A stretch of 64,000 nt of DNA from Niallia taxi (GTDB lineage: Bacteria; Bacillota; Bacilli; Bacillales; Cytobacillaceae), in assembly GCF_004005475.1 (NCBI RefSeq), contig NZ_RZTZ01000006.1, forward strand, positions 1 through 64,000. Direction: 5' to 3'. Shown piece by piece: positions 19,520 through 28,833 of the stretch (positions within the stretch are counted from its first letter, which is position 1; the number at the start of each line of letters is the position of its first letter). The translations under genes were made by a program, and so were the position numbers. The notes below the pieces were generated by a model. It was not told where the DNA came from. It saw nothing but the letters and a program-made list of their open reading frames with translations, and searched no databases.

Positions 19520-19574
19520 TTTTGACTAGAATATAACTTAGAAATAAATATTTATAAATTATTTCTAGTCAAAA
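19520..19574. promoter_or_regulatory. 12-bp inverted repeat upstream of the oxidoreductase gene
   Basis: TTTTGACTAGAA (19520-19531) and TTCTAGTCAAAA (19563-19574) are perfect complements; an alternative inner pairing TTAGAAATAA / TTATTTCTAG is also possible. No T-run follows on either strand. Two imperfect direct repeats (TTAAAGACTCC..ATATCTAT and TTAAAGACCCTC..ATATCTAT) lie between it and the gene start. It could be a regulatory leader or operator. Confidence 0.4.
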
Positions 19575-19616
19575 TTGCCCTAACACGATTAAAAGTACAA
19601 CGCTTCCTTTCAGTCT

Positions 19617-20096
19617 TTACTTTCTAATAAGCTTAAGTATCCAGGGCAATACAAAACGAAAAAGAAATATGTAAAATGGAATAGAATAGAATGTCTTCCA
19701 ACCTTTTAGCTTTATAAATCCAAGTTTCACTAAAGTAAATTCGATTAACAGCGAAATGACAGAAAAGATAATAACCCATGTAAACTTGTTTGATTTAGTG
19801 TAATAATTTAAGAATAAAATGGCATTAGCTGCAGGTCCGACAACGAACATAAATATGTCTGATAATCCCCCTATTGTTGGATCTCCTGAATCCATAACAT
19901 CAAGCAGAAAAAAAAGGATTATATTAGACATCCAACCGCAAAAGCCAACCATGCCGAATAAAAGAATCCATTCCTTGCGTGAGATATTTTTAGTTAATAT
20001 AATCGAAAGCAAAAAAAGTACCGATCCTGTTAAATAAATAAACCAGGAACCTTTCGCAAAAAGATCGAGTCTATCTAATACACCATGCCAATACAT
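19617..20096 (-). CDS. hypothetical membrane protein, 159 aa
   Basis: Not assigned to a named family. It has about five hydrophobic segments (near 15-35, 43-63, 82-98, 105-125 and 135-152) joined by short loops, with the aromatic- and glycine-rich block LLFGMVGFCGWMSNIILFF. The ATG at 20096 has AGAGGG six bases upstream; an ATG two codons earlier is less well spaced. It stands alone. Confidence 0.65.
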   Translation of the reverse strand: MYWHGVLDRLDLFAKGSWFIYLTGSVLFLLSIILTKNISRKEWILLFGMVGFCGWMSNIILFFLLDVMDSGDPTIGGLSDIFMFVVGPAANAILFLNYYTKSNKFTWVIIFSVISLLIEFTLVKLGFIKLKGWKTFYSIPFYIFLFRFVLPWILKLIRK

Positions 20097-20177
20097 TATC
20101 ATCCCTCTTTATGTTGCCTGCTTTTACGTTATTATTTTCATTACTCTAAGCATTCATTCACAAAAAGTTCTTTAACA

Positions 20178-20230
20178 ATAAAAACTGCCTTTTATTGTCG
20201 ATTTACTCGACTATGAAAGACAGTTTTTGG
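20178..20230 (-). terminator. terminator of the alsSD operon
   Basis: On the minus strand AAAAACTGtctttcaTAGTCGA-gtaaa-TCGACaataaaaggCAGTTTTT, an imperfect stem with a T-run. Confidence 0.7.
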
Positions 20231-20258
20231 AGATATTCATACGTTAACACTTGTTTCT

Positions 20259-21032
20259 TTATCTTTTTTCAGGGCTTCCTTCTGCTTCAGCTATATCACT
20301 GGCTAAATCAGCACGATCTATATCCGCTTTGAAAAATTCTTCTGTTTCAGGCAGTCTTAAATTCAAGTACTGCTTTTTAGAAATGCGAATTGTAGCATTC
20401 TCCACTGTATAGTCAAAAACATGACCGCCGGTGCTTCTATTTTTATCAATAAAATGCAAATGATATCCAGCAACTGCGATACCATGGGCATATTGTGGAG
20501 TGCGGAAGCCAGCAATCGTTCCCTCGATGTTTTCAAAGTCAAAAATCGGCTGTGTTTTTACCGCTTCAATCATCGGCACATATGGCTTTTCCTGTACCTC
20601 AACTGTTCTCGTTTGAACCTTTTTAAAAACACCATCCATTCTAATCGCATAAAAAACATTTTTACTAGGGAGAAGTTTGTCTAATTCCTGCTCCAGTTCT
20701 TCTAATGTTAATTGGCGGTTTACACGGTGTGTAATCTCTGTTTCAAAAAATGTGATCGAGCAAAATGGTGATTTATCCTTTTCCTTAACTGGTGTTGCAG
20801 TTCCATCTGAACGGAGTCGATAGAACTCACCGTCAAACCCTATTAATTCACCATCGAGTTTATTAAAGGTGCCAATACCAAAGTCTCCATGTTCATGAAT
20901 TTCCCCTAATGAAAAGTCTCCGTCATAAACACCATCCAGAAGCGCCGTCATGGTCGAAACCTGATAAACCTCCTGCTTCTGATCTTCGTTGTTCTCTATA
21001 ATGTCAGCATGTAAAGTTTTAACCATTTCCAT
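20259..21032 (-). CDS. alsD: alpha-acetolactate decarboxylase
   Basis: A 257-residue enzyme that decarboxylates acetolactate to (R)-acetoin, the second step of overflow carbon disposal. The family zinc-site region is present as GYHLHFIDKNRSTGGHVFDY (near residues 185-205), and the N-terminal MTALLDGVYDGDFSLGEIHEHGDFGIGTF pattern is characteristic. Length is as usual. The ATG at 21032 is preceded by GAGGTGAT. It is 44 bases downstream of alsS and probably in one operon under AlsR. Confidence 0.96.
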   Translation of the reverse strand: MEMVKTLHADIIENNEDQKQEVYQVSTMTALLDGVYDGDFSLGEIHEHGDFGIGTFNKLDGELIGFDGEFYRLRSDGTATPVKEKDKSPFCSITFFETEITHRVNRQLTLEELEQELDKLLPSKNVFYAIRMDGVFKKVQTRTVEVQEKPYVPMIEAVKTQPIFDFENIEGTIAGFRTPQYAHGIAVAGYHLHFIDKNRSTGGHVFDYTVENATIRISKKQYLNLRLPETEEFFKADIDRADLASDIAEAEGSPEKR

Positions 21033-21076
21033 GCATCATCACCTCAATCTTAAAAAATATAATGCTTGGATGCCTT

Positions 21077-22789
21077 TTATGAATGCCAAAGCTCTCTTTC
21101 AACTGCTTGCTGTTTGAAATAATCCGGCCATTTTTGATTTGCCAAATCGATATTTTCGCTATAGTCAATTGGGATGTCAATGATAACAGGTCCCTCCTGC
21201 TGCAGCCCCTTTTCAAGAACCTTTGACAGCTCTTGTGGAGAGTTTACCCTAAGTCCTGTTGCACCAAAACTTTCTGCATATTTAACGATGTCAATTGGTC
21301 CGAATTCGACACAGGAATCTCGGTTATATTTCATAATCTGCTGGAAGGATACCATATCATATTTGCTGTCATTCCAAACTAAATGAACGATGTTAGCCTT
21401 CATCCTAACAGCCGTTTCAAGCTCCATAGCAGAGAACAGAAAACCTCCGTCACCAGATACAGAAACGATTTTTTTGTCTGGGTGCAATATAGCTGCACCA
21501 ATTGCCCAAGGAAGAGCGACTCCGAGTGTCTGCATTCCATTTGAAATCAGCAGTGTATTTGGTTCATAGGAGCGAAAGTGACGTGACATCCATATTCCGT
21601 GTGAGCCAATATCACATGTAACAATCACGTCATCTGCAATTTGGCTTCTTAACGCATTGATTACCTGTAATGGATGGGACAGACCTTGCTTTTGAATTGG
21701 CTTTGGTGCTTCCATTTCTTCATGAAGATCTCTAAGTCTGGCAAGAAATTCATTTTTCTCGCCACTTATTTTTGCAGGCACAGAGAAAAAGTCTAATTCA
21801 TCAACTGTCGAAGAAATGTCGCCAATCAATTCAAGGCTTGGCTGATAATAATGGTCAGCATCTGCCTGTATTTCATCTATGTGAATAATATTAGGATTAT
21901 TATTTACGTTCCAAAACTTTGGATCATATTCAATTGGGTCAAAGCCGATTGTAAGAATAACATCTGCCTGCTCTATCAGAAGATCACCAGGCTGGTTGGC
22001 AAAAAGCCCTATCCGTCCATAATATTGAGCTTCAAGCTCTCTTGAAAGAGTGCCGGCACCTTGATATGTCTCAACAAAGGGTATGCCCAATGTACGGAGA
22101 AAGTTTCGGATTGATTTTACTGCTTTTGGTCTACTTCCTTTCATTCCTACTATGGCAATAGGAAGATTGGCGTTGTGTATTTTTGCAACGGCAGAACGGA
22201 TGCTGCTATCTGCTGCTGCACCTAGTGTTGGTGCAGGCAGTGCTGCTAATGCTTGGACAGATGTTTCTTCTGTGACGACATCTTGAGGAAAGCTGATAAA
22301 TGCTGCGCCTGCCTGGCCTGATTTAGCAGCACGAAAGGCATTTGTTAATGCTTCAGGGATATTCTTGACATCCTGTACTTCCACACTGTATTTTGTTACT
22401 GGTTTAAATAATGCAGCATTATCCAGCGATTGATGTGTGCGTTTCAATCTGTCAGCTCGAATGACATTACCTGCAATCGCCACAACTGGATCTCCTTCTG
22501 TATTAGCCGTCAATAAGCCTGTTGCAAGATTTGAAGCTCCAGGTCCTGAGGTTACGAGGCATACACCTGGATTTCCTGTCAGTCTTCCAACTGCTGCTGC
22601 CATAAATGCTGCATTTTGCTCATGTCTGCAAAGAATTAGCTCTGGTCCTCTGTCTTGCAGCACATCAAAAACAGCATCTATTTTTGCACCTGGTATAGCA
22701 AAAACATGTGTGACACCTTGAGCAATAAGTGTGTCAACAATTAGTTCTGCCCCTCGTCTTGTGATAATTGGTTGGTCCTGAAGGTTCAT
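21077..22789 (-). CDS. alsS: catabolic acetolactate synthase
   Basis: A 570-residue thiamine-diphosphate enzyme that condenses two pyruvates to acetolactate. The catalytic Glu is E57 (LCRHEQNA), and the ThDP/metal motif [19 protein letters not shown] is near residue 450. No regulatory subunit gene is present and it pairs with alsD, which marks the catabolic, FAD-independent type rather than IlvB. AAGGAG precedes the ATG. It is divergent from alsR. Confidence 0.96.
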   Translation of the reverse strand: MNLQDQPIITRRGAELIVDTLIAQGVTHVFAIPGAKIDAVFDVLQDRGPELILCRHEQNAAFMAAAVGRLTGNPGVCLVTSGPGASNLATGLLTANTEGDPVVAIAGNVIRADRLKRTHQSLDNAALFKPVTKYSVEVQDVKNIPEALTNAFRAAKSGQAGAAFISFPQDVVTEETSVQALAALPAPTLGAAADSSIRSAVAKIHNANLPIAIVGMKGSRPKAVKSIRNFLRTLGIPFVETYQGAGTLSRELEAQYYGRIGLFANQPGDLLIEQADVILTIGFDPIEYDPKFWNVNNNPNIIHIDEIQADADHYYQPSLELIGDISSTVDELDFFSVPAKISGEKNEFLARLRDLHEEMEAPKPIQKQGLSHPLQVINALRSQIADDVIVTCDIGSHGIWMSRHFRSYEPNTLLISNGMQTLGVALPWAIGAAILHPDKKIVSVSGDGGFLFSAMELETAVRMKANIVHLVWNDSKYDMVSFQQIMKYNRDSCVEFGPIDIVKYAESFGATGLRVNSPQELSKVLEKGLQQEGPVIIDIPIDYSENIDLANQKWPDYFKQQAVERELWHS

Positions 22790-22936
22790 TCAGCTTCACT
22801 CCTTAAATTGAATTCCTTATAAAATTTGGAATTTCATGATATGATTTACTATACATTTCACATGATATTTTTTCCAATATCCATTAATCGTGGGATTGAT
22901 ATGTATTACGAATGAATCAGTAAGGTGGTTATAAAC
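22790..22936. promoter_or_regulatory. alsS-alsR divergent promoter region
   Basis: A 147-base AT-rich spacer between divergent alsS and alsR, where AlsR is expected to bind in the presence of acetate or acid signals. Repeated CATGATAT elements (22834-22841 and 22862-22869) are visible; the precise AlsR box could not be fixed. Confidence 0.5.
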
Positions 22937-23824
22937 ATGGAGCTTAGACACTTGCAGTATTTTAAAACAGTGGCAGAGGAGCTTCATTTCGGAAGGGCAG
23001 CTGCAAAACTTAATATGACACAGCCTCCGCTCAGCCAGCAAATAAAGCAATTAGAGGAGGAATTGGGCTTTCCCCTCTTTCATCGCTCCAGTCGGGCTGT
23101 GGAATTAACAACTGCCGGAAATGTTTTTTTAGGACAAATAACTTCTGTATTAAATCAATTAGACAGAGCCGTTGATACAGCGCGCCATACAGCAAGAGGT
23201 GAACTTGGAAAGATTATAGTCGGATTTGTCGGTACAGCAACATATGAAATTTTGCCGCCAGCCATAAAGGAATTCAGAGCTGTTTTTCCGTCGATAGATA
23301 TTGAATTACGCCAATTATCTGCCCCAAATCAGCTAACCGCGTTATTAAATGGCGATATTGATGTAGGTTTTTCACATCCTCCTGTTACTAACTATGAACT
23401 AATCAGCAGAAGTCTTAAAACTAGTGAATGTGTTTTTGCCATCCCCAAAAATCATCACTTGGCAGAAAAACCTGCCATTTCCATGTCTGACATTAAAAAT
23501 GAGCCAATCATTTCATTGTCAAAAGAAGCATGGCCCTCTCTGTACGAGGACTTTATCCAAATATGCAATAAAAATGGCTTTCATCCGAATATCGTGCAGG
23601 AATCAACTGAATATCAAATGGTCATTGGACTAGTCACCGCTGGCATCGGGATTGCCGTTGTACCTGATTCAGCTAAACGCCTGTTTAATTTAGATGTACT
23701 GTACAAAAAATTCGCACAAGACCAATTAACAGCAGAATGGATTCTTTCCTACAAAAGAGAAAATCATAATCCAGCCCTGTTTCATTTAGTCCATCATGTG
23801 TTAGAGCGCACAGACTTATTTTAA
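22937..23824 (+). CDS. alsR: LysR-type activator of the acetoin operon
   Basis: A 295-residue LysR regulator. The winged HTH occupies residues 1-60 (LHFGRAAAKLNMTQPPLSQQ), followed by a linker helix and a periplasmic-binding-like effector domain. The N-terminus MELRHLQYFKTVAEELHFGRAA nearly matches B. subtilis AlsR. The ATG at 22937 follows AAGGTGG; a start four codons upstream is possible but lacks support. It is divergent from alsSD, the standard layout. Confidence 0.95.
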   Translation: MELRHLQYFKTVAEELHFGRAAAKLNMTQPPLSQQIKQLEEELGFPLFHRSSRAVELTTAGNVFLGQITSVLNQLDRAVDTARHTARGELGKIIVGFVGTATYEILPPAIKEFRAVFPSIDIELRQLSAPNQLTALLNGDIDVGFSHPPVTNYELISRSLKTSECVFAIPKNHHLAEKPAISMSDIKNEPIISLSKEAWPSLYEDFIQICNKNGFHPNIVQESTEYQMVIGLVTAGIGIAVVPDSAKRLFNLDVLYKKFAQDQLTAEWILSYKRENHNPALFHLVHHVLERTDLF

Positions 23825-23846
23825 AGGGGAGAAATTCCATAAAGTT

Positions 23847-24160
23847 AAAAGAGCTTAGGACAATAAGTAACTAAGACCAATCACAAACCACCTATTTAAG
23901 TATTTCTGAATAAAAGTTCTTTCAGTATCTAAACTTCTTAGTGAAATGGAGCGTAGGCCACTCGACTCCAGCGGGAAATAGAGGAAAGGATGAGACCCCG
24001 CAGGCGAAGACGAGGAGGCACCATCCCTCCCCGCGGAAAGCGAATGGCAGAATTGCAATGAAACGAACTAATCTCAAGGTCCATCATTACAATTTTGAAG
24101 AAATTATTTATTAGTCGGGTGTAGATAGCTTATATTTTTCTTTATCCCAACCCCTTCCTC
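23847..24160 (+). repeat. dispersed repeat, copy A (full-length core)
   Basis: This 370-base gene gap is filled by a repeat unit. A degenerate left end AAAAGAGCTTAGGACAATAAG matches the AAAGAGGCTGGGACATAAG end of copy C. The GC-rich core at about 23939-24066 reads TGGAGCGTAGGCCACTCGAC, GGGAAATAGAGGAAAGGATG, CCCCGCAGGCGAAGACGAGG and CCGCGGAAAGCG, then ATGAAACGAACTA. The right end TTTATCCCAACCCC is a degenerate TGTCCCAGCC. The core keeps a segment that copy C lacks. No open reading frame of substance. Confidence 0.85.
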
Positions 24161-24167
24161 ATAAGCA

Positions 24168-24197
24168 AAAAGGAGAAAGGCAATCCTTTCTCCTTTA
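24168..24197 (-). terminator. terminator of the LysR gene at 24.2 kb
   Basis: AAAGGAGAAAGG-caat-CCTTTCTCCTTT; on the minus strand it is followed by TTTTTGC and overlaps the stop codon. Confidence 0.75.
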
Positions 24198-25106
24198 ACC
24201 ATGAACACCACTATCCTTTATCGTTCTATGTATCCGCTTCAAAAACTCTCGTAATATCCTCGATAGCCCATTATTTGCATTATAAAAATATCCGAAGGAA
24301 TACGTTTTATAATGAGGAGAAGCAAAGTTAATGACTACATACTTATCACTTCTAGACAAACCTGCATCTGTTTTAAATGCATAGTCAAACCCTATATTTA
24401 TCGCTGTATTATTTTCCAAAGTATGCCGTATTGTATCGACATTATTTGTAGTAAATAAAATATCAAAAGGCAGTGAGCTGAAGCCTTTCATGAATTCGTT
24501 AATGTAGACATCATTATATAATACGATTGGCTGATCAATTAACATCTCTGCAGTTATTAGTTTATTTTGTGCCAATGGCGAATTTTTGTTTACCGCCACA
24601 ACCATATGGCCATCGAGCAGCTTTTTGAATACAAGATTCCGATATTTCTTTTCTTCTTTTTCTGTATACGTAATAAAGCCAACATCCACCTCCCCTTCTA
24701 GCACTTTCTCAATTATATGCTCTGTACTGTTTTCATAAATAGATGCTTTAATATTAGGATATTCCCTTTTAATGTCTGAAATAAGATTAACGAGGATTTC
24801 CATTGGTCCGGGATATGTCGCTATCTTCATTTCACCATTCATCGTATTGGTGTAGGCTTCTGCCTCCTCCATAAACTCCTGAAGCTTCTGCAAAACAGAA
24901 TTTGCCTTTTCTACTAGCTTATGACCTTCTTCTGTCGGAACTGATCCTCGTCTTGATCTGTGGAAAATACTAATATTTAATTCTTTTTCAAGATTTTTTA
25001 TCGATTGACTCAATGCTGGCAATGTTATATGTAAATTTTCTGCCGCTTCCTTCAAGGAGCCTGTCCGAGCAATTTCAACCATATATTTTAATTGTTCAAT
25101 ATTCAT
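24195..25106 (-). CDS. LysR family regulator, probable control of butanediol dehydrogenase
   Basis: A 303-residue LysR protein with N-terminal HTH (GSLKEAAENLHITLPALSQSIKNLEKEL, residues about 16-43) and an effector domain to about 295. It is divergent from the 2,3-butanediol dehydrogenase gene, and the 123-base spacer contains an 18-bp perfect palindrome suited to a LysR site. Control of the dehydrogenase and of itself is inferred from this layout. The effector is unknown. Confidence 0.88.
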   Translation of the reverse strand: MNIEQLKYMVEIARTGSLKEAAENLHITLPALSQSIKNLEKELNISIFHRSRRGSVPTEEGHKLVEKANSVLQKLQEFMEEAEAYTNTMNGEMKIATYPGPMEILVNLISDIKREYPNIKASIYENSTEHIIEKVLEGEVDVGFITYTEKEEKKYRNLVFKKLLDGHMVVAVNKNSPLAQNKLITAEMLIDQPIVLYNDVYINEFMKGFSSLPFDILFTTNNVDTIRHTLENNTAINIGFDYAFKTDAGLSRSDKYVVINFASPHYKTYSFGYFYNANNGLSRILREFLKRIHRTIKDSGVHG

Positions 25107-25142
25107 ATAAACCTCATATTTTTAGTTAAGCTGTCCTTAACC

Positions 25143-25160
25143 TTAGTTAATATTAACTAA
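25143..25160. promoter_or_regulatory. 18-bp palindrome, probable LysR operator
   Basis: TTAGTTAATATTAACTAA is a perfect palindrome in the spacer between the divergent lysR and bdhA genes; a further half-site TTAGTTAAG lies at 25122-25130. TATACT about 15 bases downstream may be the -10 of bdhA. Confidence 0.6.
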
Positions 25161-25229
25161 ATTTATCATAAGTGTTGTTAGCTGTATACTAATATATGTA
25201 AATAAACTACATAAGGGGTTGTTTTTTAG

Positions 25230-26273
25230 ATGAAAGCGTTAAGATGGCATAATCAAAAAGATATTCGCTTGGAGGAAATAGACGAGCCGAAATTAAATCC
25301 AGGTCAAGTAAAAATGAAAGTGAAATGGTGCGGTATATGCGGCAGTGATTTACATGAATACTTAGGCGGACCAATTTTCATACCAGTTGATCAGCCTCAT
25401 CCACTTACGAACGAGGTTGCACCTGTAACACTTGGTCATGAATTTTCTGGCGAAGTTGTTGAGGTTGGAGAAGGAGTAAACAATTATAAAGTTGGCGATC
25501 GTGTCGTTGTAGAACCGATTTTTGCTACACACGGACATCAAGGTGCATACAATTTAGATGAGAACATGGGATTTTTAGGACTTGCCGGTGGTGGCGGAGG
25601 TCTTAGTGAATATGTTGCTGTTGATGAGGAGCTCCTATTTAAGCTTCCAGATGATTTATCCTATGAGCAAGGTGCATTAGTTGAACCAGCAGCAGTTGCT
25701 TTATATGCTGTACGCTCTAGCAGAGTAAAAGCTGGTGATAAAGTGGCTGTATTTGGCTGTGGTCCAATCGGCTTGCTTGTTATCGAAGCATTAAAAGCTG
25801 CAGGTGCGACAGATATATATGCTGTTGAGCTTTCTCCTGAACGACAAGCGAAAGCAACGGAACTAGGAGCCATCATCATTAACCCTGCAGAGGTTGAAGA
25901 TACAGTTGCGGAAATTGCAAGATTAACAGACGGCGGGGTGGACGTTTCATTTGAAGTCACAGGTGTGCCAGTCGTCTTGCGTCAAGCAATTCAATCTACT
26001 GGAATTGGCGGAGAAACAATAATTGTTAGCATCTGGGAAAAAGGCGCTGAAATTTTGCCAAATGACATTGTTATTAAAGAAAGAACTGTCAAAGGTATAA
26101 TAGGCTACCGTAATGTCTTCCCAGCAGTGTTGTCACTAATGCAAAAGGGCTATTTCTCAGCAGAAAAACTAGTAACGAAAAAAATTGCCTTAGACGATGT
26201 TATTGAAGAAGGCTTTGAAAGCTTAATCAAAGAAAAGAACCAAGTGAAAATACTGGTTAAATCGGAACAATAA
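25230..26273 (+). CDS. bdhA: 2,3-butanediol dehydrogenase (medium-chain, zinc)
   Basis: A 347-residue zinc MDR dehydrogenase that interconverts acetoin and 2,3-butanediol with NAD(H). The catalytic zinc ligands C37, H70 and E71 are visible (CGICGSDLHEY; TLGHEFSGE). The NAD-binding Rossmann motif is FGCGPIGLL near residue 174. The Cys-rich structural-zinc loop is absent, as in Bacillus BdhA. It lies 1.4 kb from alsRSD, completing acetoin and butanediol formation. A terminator follows. Confidence 0.93.
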   Translation: MKALRWHNQKDIRLEEIDEPKLNPGQVKMKVKWCGICGSDLHEYLGGPIFIPVDQPHPLTNEVAPVTLGHEFSGEVVEVGEGVNNYKVGDRVVVEPIFATHGHQGAYNLDENMGFLGLAGGGGGLSEYVAVDEELLFKLPDDLSYEQGALVEPAAVALYAVRSSRVKAGDKVAVFGCGPIGLLVIEALKAAGATDIYAVELSPERQAKATELGAIIINPAEVEDTVAEIARLTDGGVDVSFEVTGVPVVLRQAIQSTGIGGETIIVSIWEKGAEILPNDIVIKERTVKGIIGYRNVFPAVLSLMQKGYFSAEKLVTKKIALDDVIEEGFESLIKEKNQVKILVKSEQ

Positions 26274-26288
26274 GTTTACTAGAATAAG

Positions 26289-26317
26289 GAAGCCACTGAA
26301 TTCTTCAGTGGCTTTGT
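26289..26317 (+). terminator. terminator after bdhA
   Basis: AAGCCACTGAA-ttc-TTCAGTGGCTTTGT. Confidence 0.75.
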
Positions 26318-26334
26318 CCAATTTAATGTTCCTA

Positions 26335-26715
26335 TTATACAGTCAGCTCAATTAAATTGCCTTCTGGATCTTCCATTACACTTTCATAGTAGCCATCACC
26401 CGTTAGACGCGGCCCATTATTATGACGGTAACCATCATTAATTAATCGCTCTGTCATTTCGTTAACAGCTTCTTTGCTTCCTAAAGAGATAGCAATATGT
26501 GCCCAGCCAATCATTTCACTTGCAGCTGCTTGATTAATACCTGACTTTCGCATGATTTCTAATCTTGCACCTGATTCAAATGCTAAAAAATAAGATTCAA
26601 AGCCTTTCACTTGATTATGGTACTTACTGTTTGCCTTGCCGTTAAAATAAGTTTCGTAAAACTCTTTCATCACTTCTAAATCCTTGACCCAAATAGCCAC
26701 ATGCTCGATTTTCAA
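26335..26715 (-). CDS. VOC (glyoxalase/bleomycin-resistance) family protein
   Basis: A 126-residue single VOC module ([20 protein letters not shown] at the N-terminus; [19 protein letters not shown] at the C-terminus) with ligand-like His and Glu at the expected ends of the two beta-alpha-beta repeats (HVA, GWAHIAI, NLIELT). The likely start is TTG at 26715 with GAGGTGG five bases upstream; the in-frame GTG at 26724 overlaps the ribosome binding site itself. Substrate unknown. It is 32 bases after the maltose acetyltransferase gene in the same direction. Confidence 0.8.
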   Translation of the reverse strand: MKIEHVAIWVKDLEVMKEFYETYFNGKANSKYHNQVKGFESYFLAFESGARLEIMRKSGINQAAASEMIGWAHIAISLGSKEAVNEMTERLINDGYRHNNGPRLTGDGYYESVMEDPEGNLIELTV

Positions 26716-26747
26716 GTTTTCCACCTCATCTTCGGAATTAATGTTTG

Positions 26748-27308
26748 TTATCCTTCAATATGCTTAATAATTCTTGCTGGGTTTCCGCCAACCACTACAT
26801 TATCTGGTACATCCTTCACGACAACAGCACCTGAAGCAATCACAGCATTATCCCCTATAGTAACTCCTGGATTTATGATTGCACTTCCTCCAATCCAAAC
26901 ATTGTTTCCGATTGTGATTGGTTTCCCGTATTCTCTGCCAGAATTTCTATCTGCAGCATTCAATGGATGTGTCGCTGAATAAATTTGCACACCAGGTGCA
27001 AGCATACAATTATCTCCAAATCTTACTTCACAAACATCTAATATAGTGCAGTCGAAGTTTGCATAAAAGTTTTCTCCGACATATATATTGCCCCCATAAT
27101 CAAAGCGTATATTCGGCTCCATATAAATGTTTTCGCCAGTAGAACCGAGTAATTCCTTCAGAATCTTAGTACGTTTTTCGCCTTCTGTCTCTAATGTCTG
27201 GTTATAAAGCCTAACCATTTGTCTTGATTTATTACGTTCTTCTGCCAACAAAGGGTCAGCTGGATTATACATTTCTCCAGCTAACATTTTTTCTTTTTCC
27301 GTTTTCAT
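26748..27308 (-). CDS. maa: maltose/sugar O-acetyltransferase
   Basis: A 186-residue left-handed beta-helix acetyltransferase. The N-terminal Mac domain ([22 protein letters not shown]) is characteristic of the maltose/galactoside acetyltransferase family. Hexapeptide repeats run from about 75 to 170, and the catalytic His is in YSATHPLN near residue 113. It transfers acetyl from acetyl-CoA to a sugar hydroxyl in the cytoplasm. It sits 26 bases downstream of an MFS carrier gene, so the two may share a transcript. Confidence 0.9.
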   Translation of the reverse strand: MKTEKEKMLAGEMYNPADPLLAEERNKSRQMVRLYNQTLETEGEKRTKILKELLGSTGENIYMEPNIRFDYGGNIYVGENFYANFDCTILDVCEVRFGDNCMLAPGVQIYSATHPLNAADRNSGREYGKPITIGNNVWIGGSAIINPGVTIGDNAVIASGAVVVKDVPDNVVVGGNPARIIKHIEG

Positions 27309-27334
27309 ATTACTACCTGCCTTTTATATAAATA

Positions 27335-28555
27335 TTAAGCTTTTAAACTAGTATCTTTTCCAATAATCTTTTTATAAAGTAAGCGATTTAAATTTTCAGT
27401 GCTTAACAGCATTGCTGCGGCAAAAATCAAAATGCATACAGGGAAAATACCTATCGTGAAATAAGACGATATAAATCCTAGCATTGGCGGTAAAAATGTA
27501 GTTCCTGTGTAAGCAACCGCCATTTGATACCCCATAATGGACTGCGAATGTTTTTTCCCGAAATGTGTTGGTGTTTCGTGAAGCATACACGGAAATATTG
27601 GTGCCAATCCTAATCCAATAATGATAAAGCCTACAAGCGAGAAAATGGATGGCAAAGGCAAAAACAGAATAATAGCACCAACTGCTGCTATTAATTGTCC
27701 AGATCGAATGAGCGCACGATTTGTCATTTTGAAGGTAATAAAGCCCGTGATAAACCTGCCAACAGTTATTCCAGCATAGTATAATGACACCCACTGGGCA
27801 GCAGCTGCCGCACTCAGCCCCTTCACATTAACCAAAAAACTGCTTCCCCACAGCCCCATCGTTGCTTCGACGCCGCAATAGAACAAAAAGGATGCAAGCG
27901 CAAGCTTTACCCCTTTCACTTGCAATGGTTTCAGCTCATTATTTTCTTCATGCCGAACAGCATTTGTTTCCATTATTTCATTTGAAGCAGCATTGTTGTT
28001 GTTATGTGTCACTCTCTTCCATAAAGGTAGTGTGATAAGGAGAATAAGCACTAACGCAAATTGAATACCAGAAATGGTAAGATACCCATTTCTCCATGAA
28101 GTCCCCTCCGAAATAAACTGTGCCATAATGACTGGACCAAGTGTTGCTCCAACTCCCCAGAAACAGTGCAGCCAACTCATATGATGCGCTTTATAATTCG
28201 TTGCAACATAATCATTTAATCCAGTATCAACGGCACCAGCACCCAATCCAAGGGGAATAGCGCAAAGTACTAACCAAGCAATGGATGGAGCAAATTGAAA
28301 CCCTAATAAAGCACCGGCCGTCATGAAGACGCTCACAAATGTTACTTTACTAGTTCCAAATCGTTTAAGAACCTTTCCGCTTACTAAACTCGAAATAATG
28401 GTGCCGCCTGCAATCATCATAAACAGAAATCCAGCAGTTTCAAGGGGAACTCCAAGATCAGATTGCATAACAGGCCAAGCAGCTCCTAACAAGGAATCAG
28501 GCAGACCTAAACTGATAAAAGCTAAATAAATAATGACCAAAAGAAGTGTTGCCAT
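27335..28555 (-). CDS. MFS transporter, FucP-like sugar or drug carrier
   Basis: A 406-residue major facilitator with about 12 membrane segments in two halves and a hydrophilic central loop (about 190-215). The pattern LGAAWPVMQSDLGVPLETAGFL and SGKVLKRFGTSKV after helix 2 fits the FucP/YfkF-like MFS group. GAGG lies eight bases before the ATG. With the adjacent sugar acetyltransferase, a sugar or sugar-derivative substrate is plausible. Direction of transport is not clear. Confidence 0.82.
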   Translation of the reverse strand: MATLLLVIIYLAFISLGLPDSLLGAAWPVMQSDLGVPLETAGFLFMMIAGGTIISSLVSGKVLKRFGTSKVTFVSVFMTAGALLGFQFAPSIAWLVLCAIPLGLGAGAVDTGLNDYVATNYKAHHMSWLHCFWGVGATLGPVIMAQFISEGTSWRNGYLTISGIQFALVLILLITLPLWKRVTHNNNNAASNEIMETNAVRHEENNELKPLQVKGVKLALASFLFYCGVEATMGLWGSSFLVNVKGLSAAAAAQWVSLYYAGITVGRFITGFITFKMTNRALIRSGQLIAAVGAIILFLPLPSIFSLVGFIIIGLGLAPIFPCMLHETPTHFGKKHSQSIMGYQMAVAYTGTTFLPPMLGFISSYFTIGIFPVCILIFAAAMLLSTENLNRLLYKKIIGKDTSLKA

Positions 28556-28783
28556 TTTTTAACCTCACCATCATTAAATTGTGCTTACTAACCTTTTCTA
28601 TTTTCCGTATACACACTTATTAAATCTTTTAAATAAGTATTTAATAACTTATTAAATTACTTTAATAAGAGACACATCCAATATAACATATAAAATTATC
28701 CAATTCAATTGCGTTTATAAAAAGCAAATGTTAATTAGTTTATATAATGCTCCATTAAAGTAACTAGTTAACATTTAACACAT
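28556..28783. other. AT-rich intergenic region
   Basis: No gene seen. Many TTAAATA/TATTTAA repeats give extensive secondary structure potential. It should contain the MFS/maa promoter, not resolved here. Confidence 0.4.
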
Positions 28784-28808
28784 AGAAAAAGCTGCAAGCA
28801 GCAGCCGA
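28784..28808 (-). terminator. terminator of the Ger(x)C gene
   Basis: On the minus strand GGCTGC-tgctt-GCAGCTTTTTCT. Confidence 0.7.
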
Positions 28809-28833
28809 AAATACCATCCTTAGAAATCCTACA

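Noticed and set aside
23855-24058. Open reading frame inside repeat copy A (and similar frames in copy C)
   Set aside because: It follows the GC-rich repeat core; copies with internal deletions break the frame, and there is no ribosome binding site.
27396-27794. 132-codon frame inside the MFS gene
   Set aside because: Overlaps the MFS coding region on the same strand in another frame, without a ribosome binding site.
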